Source of the DNA: Candidatus Aminicenantota bacterium
GTDB taxonomy: Bacteria; Acidobacteriota; Aminicenantia; Aminicenantales; Saccharicenantaceae
Assembly: GCA_011048485.1 (NCBI GenBank)
Contig: DSDX01000324.1
Span: 1 to 5,006, forward strand
Direction of reading: 5' to 3'
DNA length: 5,006 nt
The notes under the pieces: generated by a model
Database searches by the model: none
The model's input: only the letters and a program-made list of their open reading frames with translations
What the model was told of the DNA's origin: nothing
Made by a program: the position numbers and the translations under genes
Part shown: positions 1-5,006 of the stretch, one piece after another
Numbering within the stretch: the stretch's first letter is position 1
How the letters are laid out: every line of letters begins with the position of its first letter

Positions 1-628
1 CCACTGGACGATGTTCTTCAGGTCGGTCCAGATTTCCTCGGTCGCCGTCGGGTTGCTGGCCTACTCGAGCTTCCCCGTCTTCACGGCCTTTCTCGAGCCC
101 CTGATGTCCCGGGAGCGATGGGAGCCGGAGAGCCTAGCCTACGCGGTGCTCTGCGTTCTCGGCATAGGCCTGATCGTCCCCGGCTTCGACCTCTCCGACG
201 CGGTCGTCCGGGGCGTTCTCTGGGGACTGGGCGCCGGCCTGACGTTTGCCTTCCTGTCGGTGCTCGATAGGCAGCTGGCGTCGAGGCACGCCAGCCTGAC
301 CGTGGCCTTCTATCAGGATCTGCTGGCCGGGCTCTTCCTTGTCCCCGCCGTTTGCCGGACCGGTCTGCCCAGCTCGGCCCGGGATTGGGCTCTCATCGCC
401 GGGCTCGGCGTGATCTGCACGGCGGTCGCCCACACGCTTTTCATCGACGGGATGAAGGGGGTCGGGGCCCGGACCGCGAGCATCCTCAGCTCGCTCGAGC
501 CGGTCTACGGCATCCTCCTGGCCCTGGTCTTCCTGGGCGAACAGCCATCCCTGAGAACGATCGCCGGAGGGGCGGTCGTGCTCGCGGCCGCGTTGGCGGC
601 GACAATCCGGGCCGGGCGCCGGCCTTAA
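1..628 (+). CDS. EamA/DMT-family transporter, 5'-truncated by the window edge
   Basis: This is the C-terminal part of an inner-membrane drug/metabolite transporter superfamily (EamA) protein, a family of about 290-300 residues with ten membrane helices built from two repeats. The frame is open to the left edge (first whole codon at base 2, reading HWTMFFRSVQ), so the ATG at base 11 is probably internal. About 208 residues are visible. The SSVAVGLLAYSSFPVFTAFLEP stretch near the start and SSLEPVYGILLALVFLGE near the end are the matching 'LEP' ends of repeat 1 and repeat 2, so repeat 2 is complete and roughly the first 80-90 residues are missing. Hydrophobic segments alternate with short basic loops and the tail is RAGRRP. 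The substrate cannot be told from sequence; relatives export amino acids or other metabolites. The stop codon overlaps the stop of the convergent lipoprotein gene by four bases. Family is confident, specificity unknown. Confidence 0.9.
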   Translation, partial: HWTMFFRSVQISSVAVGLLAYSSFPVFTAFLEPLMSRERWEPESLAYAVLCVLGIGLIVPGFDLSDAVVRGVLWGLGAGLTFAFLSVLDRQLASRHASLTVAFYQDLLAGLFLVPAVCRTGLPSSARDWALIAGLGVICTAVAHTLFIDGMKGVGARTASILSSLEPVYGILLALVFLGEQPSLRTIAGGAVVLAAALAATIRAGRRP

Positions 629-1806
629 TCCTTGTCGGTCTTTCGGCGGACGGGAGCTTTCTTCTCGGGGGCCTTCTTGACCTTGTCCTGCTCGGCCTTC
701 TGTCTCTTCTCGAGCTCGGCCTTTTCCTGCTCGTGCTTCTTCTTCAGCTCGGCCAGACGGCCAGCGATCCTCTCGTCCACTTTCTTCTTGTCTTCCGGGC
801 TTCGGACCTCGGCCTTCTCCTCCTCGGCCCGCCTCCGGATGACGCCGACCTCAGCCTCCTGGCTTTCCCTCATGAGCGCGCGCTCCTGGTCGTGGGCCTC
901 GCGGACGAGCTCTTCCTCATTGCGAACGGCCCGCCGGTAGATCCGGTTGCTCGTCTCGCTGCTGATCTCCCGTTCGGCCCTGGCCTCGTCCAGGACGCGC
1001 TTCGGTTTGGCCGCGTCGTTGGACCTGATCTCGGGTCTCGAGACGACCAGGTCCCGGCCCTCTTCGCGGGCCGCGCCCGGCCGGGTCGCGTCCTTGAGGG
1101 TGTACCGCTCGACGGGCCGGTCCGTTTGCCGTCTCACGTACTCGAGGTCCAGGCCGTCGTTGACCAAGCGCCGGTCGCGCTCGTCGATGCGGACCCGGAA
1201 ATCGGTCCGCTCGATGAGGGTCATGTTCCGTTCGTGCGGCAGGATCCAGCGCTCGACCCTCCGGTCCATGAAATCCCGGCTCCGGACGAAGTTCCAGGAG
1301 CGACCGGGGATGTCCCAGCGGTGGTTGCCGAAGCCCCGTCCGGGAACGAAGCCCACGCCCGGCGGCAGCGGCGCCCAGCCGATGTGGGCGCCGCCCCAGC
1401 GCCAGGCCACCCAGGCCGGGCCCCAGACGATGTCCGGCACCCAGAACCATCCCAGCCGCGCGTCCCAGCCCCAGCGGCCGTAGTGGAAGGCGATCCAGCC
1501 CCAGCGCTCGAGCGAGACCCAGGTCCAGCCGTAGTCCGTCCAGGCCCAGCGCCCGCGGCTGTAGGGCCGCCAGCTGTAGCCGACGTCGGCCGGGATCCAA
1601 ACGTACCCATAACTCCGATGCGAGACCCAGATGCCGTACGGCTCGAGCTGGTCGTAGAAATGGGCCGTATCGTAGTCGTCATAGCGATCGTCGTATCTGT
1701 TGTCATAGGGATCCGAGTAGCGCCCGGATCCTTCATAGGGGACCCTGATGATGCAGGACGTCCCCAAGAACGCGGCGAGGAGAAGGAAGCCGATCGTCTT
1801 TTTCAT
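625..1806 (-). CDS. Predicted DUF6600-type Trp-rich lipoprotein with charged helical tail
   Basis: A 393-residue exported protein of unknown function. Residues 1-18 form a signal peptide (MKK, hydrophobic core, then LGTSC), so Cys18 is a likely lipidation site, although Gly at -3 is not the usual Leu/Val/Ile. Residues 29-53 are rich in Tyr and Asp. Residues 60-144 contain 18 tryptophans and follow the DUF6600 style (GYVWIP, GRWAWTDYGWTWVS, GRWGW, GWAPLPP), with an exact 26-residue repeat. Residues about 265-375 are a strongly charged Glu/Lys/Arg/Gln segment likely to form a coiled coil or single helix, ending in a Lys-rich tail. DUF6600 proteins are generally exported and have no assigned reaction; a structural or binding role in the envelope is my inference. 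The ATG at 1806 is supported by AGGAGG six bases upstream. It is separated from rocD by 120 bases holding a possible terminator and a candidate sigma54 promoter, so it is probably transcribed alone. It converges on the transporter gene. Confidence 0.88.
   Translation of the reverse strand: MKKTIGFLLLAAFLGTSCIIRVPYEGSGRYSDPYDNRYDDRYDDYDTAHFYDQLEPYGIWVSHRSYGYVWIPADVGYSWRPYSRGRWAWTDYGWTWVSLERWGWIAFHYGRWGWDARLGWFWVPDIVWGPAWVAWRWGGAHIGWAPLPPGVGFVPGRGFGNHRWDIPGRSWNFVRSRDFMDRRVERWILPHERNMTLIERTDFRVRIDERDRRLVNDGLDLEYVRRQTDRPVERYTLKDATRPGAAREEGRDLVVSRPEIRSNDAAKPKRVLDEARAEREISSETSNRIYRRAVRNEEELVREAHDQERALMRESQEAEVGVIRRRAEEEKAEVRSPEDKKKVDERIAGRLAELKKKHEQEKAELEKRQKAEQDKVKKAPEKKAPVRRKTDKD
1393..1608 (-). 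repeat. Three 26-residue Trp-rich repeats within the lipoprotein gene
   Basis: Codons 67-138 hold three copies of a G-aromatic-x-W-V/I-P/S motif: GYVWIP at residue 67, GWTWVS at 93 and GWFWVP at 119. The spacing is exactly 26 residues (78 bases). Copies one and two each end in GRW (85-87 and 110-112), and copy three ends in WRWGG. The repeats are diverged at the DNA level, so this is an old protein repeat and not a recent DNA duplication. Confidence 0.75.
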
Positions 1807-1812
1807 CTTGGT

Positions 1813-1818
1813 CCTCCT
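1813..1818 (-). promoter_or_regulatory. Ribosome binding site of the lipoprotein gene
   Basis: The minus strand reads AGGAGG, a full anti-16S match, six bases before the ATG at 1806. It fixes the start codon, and it is the strongest Shine-Dalgarno sequence in the window. Confidence 0.88.
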
Positions 1819-1830
1819 GGAACGCTAAAT

Positions 1831-1847
1831 AGCAAGGATCATGCCAA
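1831..1847 (-). promoter_or_regulatory. Candidate sigma54 (-24/-12) promoter
   Basis: The minus strand reads TTGGCATGATCCTTGCT. Against the sigma54 consensus YTGGCACG-N4-TTGCW it matches at every defined position except T for C in the sixth base of TGGCAC. GG (1845-1844) and GC (1833-1832) have the required spacing. Transcription would start near 1820, giving a leader of about 14 bases that just includes the AGGAGG. No enhancer-binding-protein site is proven and no regulator gene is in the window. The match, its position and the absence of a good -35/-10 pair nearby all point the same way, but it remains a prediction. Confidence 0.55.
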
Positions 1848-1854
1848 GCATGAT
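1838..1854. repeat. 17-bp perfect inverted repeat upstream of the lipoprotein gene
   Basis: ATCATGC-CAA-GCATGAT has seven-base perfect arms around a three-base centre. It lies 32-48 bases upstream of the lipoprotein ATG and covers the -24 half of the candidate sigma54 promoter. The size and position would suit a dimeric regulator's operator. It could also be partly fortuitous. No U-run follows on either strand, so it is not an intrinsic terminator. Confidence 0.5.
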
Positions 1855-1895
1855 ATTAGTCGCGCCGGAGGGCCCGGAGGAGGGGCGCGTCCTCG

Positions 1896-1925
1896 AAAAA
1901 GGACACCTAGGGTCCGGAATGTCCT
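1896..1925 (-). terminator. Possible rho-independent terminator after rocD
   Basis: Directly downstream of the rocD stop the minus strand has AGGACA (1925-1920) and TGTCCT (1905-1900), a perfect six-base stem extendable by two G-U pairs, with the loop in between and a run of five T at 1900-1896. The loop is rather long (10-14 bases) and a competing GGAC/GTCC pairing exists, so efficiency is uncertain. Its position between rocD and the lipoprotein promoter is as expected. Confidence 0.45.
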
Positions 1926-1926
1926 G

Positions 1927-3132
1927 TCAGGCCAATCTTCGGAAGACGGATTTGATGCGCTTGAGAGCCCAGTTGAGGTCCTTGTCCCTGATGGTCAGGG
2001 GCGGCGCGAAGCGGATGACGTTGTCGTGCGTTTCCTTGCAGAGGAGGCCCTCCTTCATCAGCTCCTCGCAGAATCGCCGGGCCCCGCCGGCCTCGGGATG
2101 GAGCTCGACGCCGATGAGCAGGCCGCGACCGCGGACCTCCTTGATGAACCGGCTGCGGACCCGCCGCAACTTGTCCATGAAGTAAGCGCCCCGCTCGGCG
2201 GCGTTCTCGACCAGCTTGTCCTCCCGGATGACCTTGAGGCTCTCCCGGGCCACGGCGCAGGCGAGGGGATTCCCGCCGAACGTCGATCCGTGCTCGCCCG
2301 GCTTGAAGACGCCGAGGAGCTCCCTGTCGGCGAGGACGGCCGAAACGGGATAGCAGCCTCCCCCGAGGGACTTGCCGATGACAACCATATCCGGGCGGAT
2401 TCCTTCGGCCTCGCAGGCGAACAGCCGGCCGGTCCGGCCGAGTCCCGTCTGGATCTCGTCGGCGATGAACAGGACGTTGTTCGCCTTGCAGATCTCCGCG
2501 GCCCGCCGGAGGAACCCCTCGGGCGGGATGAGAATGCCGGCCTCGGCCTGGATGGGCTCGACGAGGAAAGCGGCCGTGTTCGGCGTGATCGCCTTCTCCA
2601 GGGCCTCGGCGTCGCCGAAAGGAACGATCGTGAACCCCGGCGTGAACGGGCCGAAGTCCTGACGATAGAGGGGCTCGGTCGAGAAGCTGATGGCCGTGAC
2701 CGTGCGGCCATGGAAATTGTTGGCGCAGGCGATGATCTCGGCCTTGTCTTGAGGGACGCCCTTCTTCTGATAGGCCCACTTGCGGGCCGTCTTGACCGCG
2801 GTCTCCACCGCCTCGGCACCCGAGTTCATCGGCAGGACCATGGTGTAGCCCGTCATGTCGCAGACTTCTTTGGCCAGCAGGGGCCACTGGTCGTTGCGGA
2901 AGGCCCGCGAGGTCAGGGTTAGCTTCCGGGCCTGGTCGACCAGGGCGCGGACGATGCGGGGATGACGGTGGCCCTGGTTGACGGCCGAATAGGCGCTCAG
3001 AAAGTCGAGGTACTTGCGGCCCTCGACGTCGTGCATCCAGATGCCCTGGGCCTTGCTGATGACGACGTCCAAGGGATGGTAATTGTGCGCGCCGTAGATG
3101 TCTTCGAGCCTGATGAGGTCCTGGCTGTCCAT
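1927..3132 (-). CDS. rocD: Ornithine--oxo-acid aminotransferase (ornithine aminotransferase)
   Basis: A 401-residue cytoplasmic PLP enzyme, fold type I, class III aminotransferase. It moves the delta-amino group of ornithine to 2-oxoglutarate, giving glutamate semialdehyde/P5C, which links arginine and ornithine breakdown to proline and glutamate. It follows the OAT pattern throughout: YGAHNYHPL (Tyr18, equivalent to human Tyr55), LDFLSAYSAVNQGHRHP, LTLTSRAF, NSGAEA at 103, NFHGRT with Arg143 (human Arg180), VEPIQAEAG with Glu197 (human Glu235), DEIQTGLGRTG at 225, PLP-binding Lys254 in GKSLGGG, HGSTFGGNP at 281, and NVIRFAPPL with Arg374 (human Arg413). The ornithine-specific set is intact, which favours RocD over acetylornithine or GABA aminotransferases. 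The frame is open up to 3222, but that extension is translated tRNA-Ser; the ATG at 3132 has AAAGGAG seven bases upstream and aligns with the family. It sits 30 bases after tRNA-Ser(GGA), probably as its cotranscript. Confidence 0.95.
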   Translation of the reverse strand: MDSQDLIRLEDIYGAHNYHPLDVVISKAQGIWMHDVEGRKYLDFLSAYSAVNQGHRHPRIVRALVDQARKLTLTSRAFRNDQWPLLAKEVCDMTGYTMVLPMNSGAEAVETAVKTARKWAYQKKGVPQDKAEIIACANNFHGRTVTAISFSTEPLYRQDFGPFTPGFTIVPFGDAEALEKAITPNTAAFLVEPIQAEAGILIPPEGFLRRAAEICKANNVLFIADEIQTGLGRTGRLFACEAEGIRPDMVVIGKSLGGGCYPVSAVLADRELLGVFKPGEHGSTFGGNPLACAVARESLKVIREDKLVENAAERGAYFMDKLRRVRSRFIKEVRGRGLLIGVELHPEAGGARRFCEELMKEGLLCKETHDNVIRFAPPLTIRDKDLNWALKRIKSVFRRLA

Positions 3133-3139
3133 GTCGTTG

Positions 3140-3146
3140 CTCCTTT
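3140..3146 (-). promoter_or_regulatory. Ribosome binding site of rocD
   Basis: The minus strand reads AAAGGAG seven bases before the ATG at 3132. It decides between this start and the longer open frame that runs back into the tRNA gene. Confidence 0.85.
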
Positions 3147-3162
3147 GGCGGGGCCGTTCGGA

Positions 3163-3254
<92 letters not shown>

Positions 3255-3304
3255 TTTCCTCTGGTCCCGGTTTTGAAGTGGTCTGGAGAGGGCAACGTTA
3301 CCAG

Positions 3305-3335
3305 AAAAGCGTCCCCGGGTCAATGACCCCCGGGG
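3305..3335 (-). terminator. Rho-independent terminator after homoserine dehydrogenase
   Basis: Fourteen bases after the hom stop codon, the minus strand has a very GC-rich hairpin: CCCCGGGGGTC (3335-3325), loop ATT, and GACCCGGGG (3321-3313). That is nine base pairs with a two-base bulge. ACGC and a run of four T (3308-3305) follow. The short T-run, set four bases off the stem, is a weakness, but the hairpin is strong. It separates the hom unit from the tRNA-Ser(GGA)-rocD unit. Confidence 0.6.
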
Positions 3336-3348
3336 GGAGAGCGGCGTT

Positions 3349-4386
3349 TCAGAACGCGGGCCGGAAGATGTTGATGATGTCCTTGAGCATCGCCGCGGCG
3401 GCGCCCCGGGGATTCGAGCGTCCGCCGGTCACGGTCACGGAACCCATGGAATCGGTGAGGAAGGTGATGCCCTTCTCCGTGCCGTTGACCTGAGCCAGCG
3501 GATGCGAGGGATCGATGAGGGACGGTCGGACGTCGAGGGTCCATCGCCCTTTTGTCCGCCCCGGCGCGGCCGTGGCCAGCAGTTTGACGGACCGGCCTTC
3601 CCGTCTGGCCGAGCGGACGAGATCGGCGGCCAGGCCGGTGATGCCGGCGACATGGACATCCTTCAGCGCGTAGTCCGTGCCGAGACAGGCGTTGGTGATG
3701 AGCAGGATCTTGCAGGCCGTGTCCCACCCCTCGACGTCATGGGCCGGATCGGGCTCGGCGATCCCCTTGTCTTGGGCCTCCTTGAGGGCTTCGGCGTAAT
3801 CGAGCCCTTCTCCCATCCGGGTCAGGATGTAGTTCGTCGTTCCGTTGAGGATGCCCTGGATCCCCTCGACCCGGGCCCCGGCCAGCGAGAACAGCCCGAC
3901 GTCAAGGGTTGGCAGCGCGGCCGCCGTGGCCCCGCTGTACTTGAGGGCGACGCCGTTGCCGGTGGCCAGGGCCCGGAGATCCGGCAGCCCGACGACCAAG
4001 GCCCCTTTGCTGGCGACGACGGCGTGCCAGCCGGCTCGCAGCGCCGCCGAGACATAGGACAGACCCGGTTCTCCCGTCTCGAGATCGGACAGCGTGCACT
4101 CGACGAGACACCCGCCCCGTCCTCCGTGCCGGTCGATGGCATCGGTGACCTTGAGCCCCGCGTGCCAGGCCGGATTGCCCGACGTCCAGGGCTCGCCGGC
4201 CTGAGAGATCTGGCGGGCGTCGAGCGGGCCTCCCGCGTAGAAACAGCCCTCGGCCCGGCCGACGGCCAGGACCTCGAGAGCCAGGCCGTAACGGCGCTCG
4301 AGGTCCTCGCGTTTCTCGCGGAGAAGGGAGAAAAAGGCCCGGCCGACATGGCCAAATCCCGTGAGGACGAGGGGAACGGCCTTCAT
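3349..4386 (-). CDS. hom: Homoserine dehydrogenase, short form without ACT domain
   Basis: A 345-residue cytoplasmic enzyme that reduces aspartate semialdehyde to homoserine with NAD(P)H, the branch step to threonine and methionine. The N-terminal Rossmann motif is GFGHVGR (10-16), followed by the conserved SKGAL with Lys127, the substrate domain NGTTNYIL (181-188), and EPDPAHDVEGWDTACK with Glu211, Asp222 and Lys226, the last two equivalent to yeast Asp219 and Lys223. The protein ends soon after the returning Rossmann helix, so there is no C-terminal ACT regulatory domain and no fused aspartokinase, as in yeast Hom6 and archaeal enzymes. The usual C-terminal GxGAG-type segment reads GGRSNPRGAAAAML, a departure. 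Two starts are possible. The ATG at 4401 uses the last A of the tRNA CCA, which would be cut off by tRNA processing; I prefer the ATG at 4386 (MKAVPLVLTG), which fits the family start. No real Shine-Dalgarno precedes either; only GGAA lies about ten bases upstream of 4386. Probably cotranscribed with tRNA-Ser(CGA). Confidence 0.92.
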   Translation of the reverse strand: MKAVPLVLTGFGHVGRAFFSLLREKREDLERRYGLALEVLAVGRAEGCFYAGGPLDARQISQAGEPWTSGNPAWHAGLKVTDAIDRHGGRGGCLVECTLSDLETGEPGLSYVSAALRAGWHAVVASKGALVVGLPDLRALATGNGVALKYSGATAAALPTLDVGLFSLAGARVEGIQGILNGTTNYILTRMGEGLDYAEALKEAQDKGIAEPDPAHDVEGWDTACKILLITNACLGTDYALKDVHVAGITGLAADLVRSARREGRSVKLLATAAPGRTKGRWTLDVRPSLIDPSHPLAQVNGTEKGITFLTDSMGSVTVTGGRSNPRGAAAAMLKDIINIFRPAF

Positions 4387-4400
4387 GGACGCGGTTTCCA

Positions 4401-4492
4401 TGGCGGAGAGGGCGGGATTCGAACCCGCGATCCCGATTGCTCGAGATAACGGTTTTCGAGACCGTCGCCTTCAACCACTCGGCCACCTCTCC
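4401..4492 (-). tRNA. tRNA-Ser(CGA), CCA encoded
   Basis: The acceptor arms GGAGAGG (4492-4486) and CCTCTCC (4411-4405) pair perfectly, followed by discriminator G at 4404 and encoded CCA (4403-4401). The anticodon stem ACGGT/ACCGT encloses the loop CTCGAAA, giving anticodon CGA at 4458-4456, which reads UCG. The T arm is GCGGG-TTCGAAT-CCCGC. There is a long class II variable arm, and the length is 92 bases. The acceptor and T-arm side is identical over 30 bases to tRNA-Ser(GGA) (4400-4429 against 3162-3191), as expected for isoacceptors charged by one SerRS. hom starts 14 bases after its CCA. Confidence 0.97.
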
Positions 4493-4520
4493 GCACGATC
4501 AGGGCGCGAAACGAAGCCCG

Positions 4521-4549
4521 ATTATAGCCGAAATCGTCATGAGTTTCTA
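4521..4549 (-). promoter_or_regulatory. Sigma70-type promoter of tRNA-Ser(CGA)-hom
   Basis: The minus strand has a perfect TATAAT (4526-4521), 17 bases after TAGAAA (4549-4544), which matches TTGACA at four of six positions. The predicted start is near 4512-4514, about 20 bases before the tRNA. The stretch between the -10 and the start is GC-rich (CGGGCTT), a feature of stringently controlled stable-RNA promoters. The -35 lies inside the last codons of tadA. Confidence 0.72.
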
Positions 4550-4986
4550 CGCTCCCTGAAGAAATCGCGCAGGAGCGCCGAGCTCTCGGCGGCCAGGATG
4601 CCGGCCAGGACCTCCGGGCGATGATTGAGGCGCTCGAACGGGAAGCGCATCGTCGACGACACCGCCCCGGCTTTGGGATCGGGGGCGCCGAAGACCAGTC
4701 GGCGGATGCGGGTCTGGACGAGGGCTCCGAGGCACATGGCGCACGGCTCAACGGTGACGTAGAGGTCGCAGTCGGGCAAGCGATAGTTGCCGCGTCTGCG
4801 GGCGGCCCGCCGCAGGGCGACGATCTCGGCGTGGGCCGTGGGGTCGGACGCCGCGATGGGCCGGTTCGCGCCTCGGGCGAAGACCTTCCCCCCGCAGACG
4901 ACCACAGCGCCGACCGGCACCTCGCCCGAGGCCGCAGCCTTGGCCGCCTCGGCCAAGGCGACTCGCATGAATCCGGCATCGTCCAT
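4537..4986 (-). CDS. tadA: tRNA-specific adenosine deaminase TadA
   Basis: A 149-residue zinc-dependent deaminase of the cytidine/deoxycytidylate deaminase fold. TadA converts the wobble adenosine of tRNA-Arg(ACG) to inosine so that one tRNA reads CGU, CGC and CGA. Visible family marks in order are GEVPVGAVVV (21-30), NRPIAASDPTAHAE with zinc ligand His52 and catalytic Glu54, YVTVEPCAMC with zinc ligands Cys82 and Cys85, LVFGAPDPKAGA (97-108), NHRPEVLAGIL and the C-terminal LLRDFFRERR helix. These correspond to E. coli His57, Glu59, Cys87 and Cys90; E. coli TadA is slightly longer (167). The NRP and DPTAHAE context favours TadA over cytidine or guanine deaminases. The ATG at 4986 fits the family N-terminus, but the frame is open to the window edge and no clear Shine-Dalgarno is seen. 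Forty-four bases separate it from tRNA-Ser(CGA), which has its own promoter. Confidence 0.93.
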   Translation of the reverse strand: MDDAGFMRVALAEAAKAAASGEVPVGAVVVCGGKVFARGANRPIAASDPTAHAEIVALRRAARRRGNYRLPDCDLYVTVEPCAMCLGALVQTRIRRLVFGAPDPKAGAVSSTMRFPFERLNHRPEVLAGILAAESSALLRDFFRERRNS

Positions 4987-4996
4987 GGGCCCGACG

Positions 4997-5002
4997 ATTC
5001 TA
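4997..5002 (-). promoter_or_regulatory. Possible -10 element of tadA
   Basis: The minus strand reads TAGAAT, five of six to TATAAT, eleven bases before the tadA ATG. A start about seven bases downstream would leave a leader of only a few bases, in line with the missing Shine-Dalgarno. The -35 region lies outside the window, so this is weak. Confidence 0.25.
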
Positions 5003-5006
5003 CTCC

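Noticed and set aside
1861..1889. CGCGCC/GGCGCG dyad considered as a terminator hairpin
   Set aside because: The loop is 17 bases and no T-run follows directly on the minus strand; the AGGACA/TGTCCT hairpin with T5 is a better candidate.
352..2922. Very long plus-strand open frame (856 codons)
   Set aside because: It is the codon-aligned antisense of two well-supported genes, rich in Pro/Arg/Gly/Asp without domains, and it crosses their intergenic region and the end of the transporter gene.
3255..3304. Search for a sigma70 promoter before tRNA-Ser(GGA)
   Set aside because: TTGCCC on the minus strand resembles a -35, but no -10-like hexamer lies at 16-18 bases, so no promoter is called.
3502..4449. 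315-codon plus-strand open frame
   Set aside because: Codon-aligned antisense of homoserine dehydrogenase ending inside the tRNA-Ser(CGA) gene; no family features.
3902..4486. Minus-strand frames starting MAEWLKATV (here) and with SEWLKEHAWKA (2997-3323)
   Set aside because: They are sense translations of the two tRNA-Ser genes running on into out-of-frame coding sequence.
4361..4624. Small plus-strand frame containing AERAGFEPAIP, and a similar one with RDSNPR at 2962-3276
   Set aside because: These peptides are the antisense translation of serine tRNA T arms, a well-known source of false protein entries.

Overview
The window is about 5 kb of compact, visibly GC-rich bacterial chromosome. 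It carries ordinary housekeeping and metabolic genes plus one envelope gene. I see no mobile element, CRISPR array, phage gene or toxin-antitoxin pair. The gene set (a DUF6600-type Trp-rich exported protein, a short ACT-less homoserine dehydrogenase and an ornithine aminotransferase of the RocD type, with near absence of TTA/CTA/TCA codons) fits a GC-rich Gram-negative lineage such as Acidobacteriota or Aminicenantes-like bacteria. That placement is an impression from protein style, not a demonstrated assignment.

Layout: bases 1-628 (+) hold the C-terminal two thirds of an EamA/DMT-family transporter cut by the left edge. Everything else is on the minus strand; in its direction of transcription (right to left) the order is: tadA (4986-4537), a sigma70-type promoter, tRNA-Ser(CGA) (4492-4401), homoserine dehydrogenase (4386-3349), a hairpin terminator, tRNA-Ser(GGA) (3254-3163), ornithine aminotransferase rocD (3132-1927), a possible terminator, a candidate sigma54 promoter, and a predicted lipoprotein of the DUF6600 type (1806-625). 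The lipoprotein meets the transporter tail to tail, and the two share a 4-base TTAA.

How they work together: two units have the form tRNA-Ser followed at once by an amino-acid metabolism gene. The gaps (14 and 30 bases) leave no room for a separate promoter, so hom and rocD are probably expressed from tRNA-mRNA cotranscripts cut at the tRNA 3' end. TadA is a tRNA-modifying enzyme, so the right half has a translation theme. The lipoprotein looks like an independent unit: it has its own strong ribosome binding site, a near-consensus -24/-12 element and a 17-bp inverted repeat directly upstream.

The most interesting signals are the candidate sigma54 promoter/operator in front of the lipoprotein, the exact 26-residue Trp repeat in that lipoprotein, and the doubled tRNA-Ser/metabolic-gene arrangement. 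I found no convincing previously undescribed multi-gene system.
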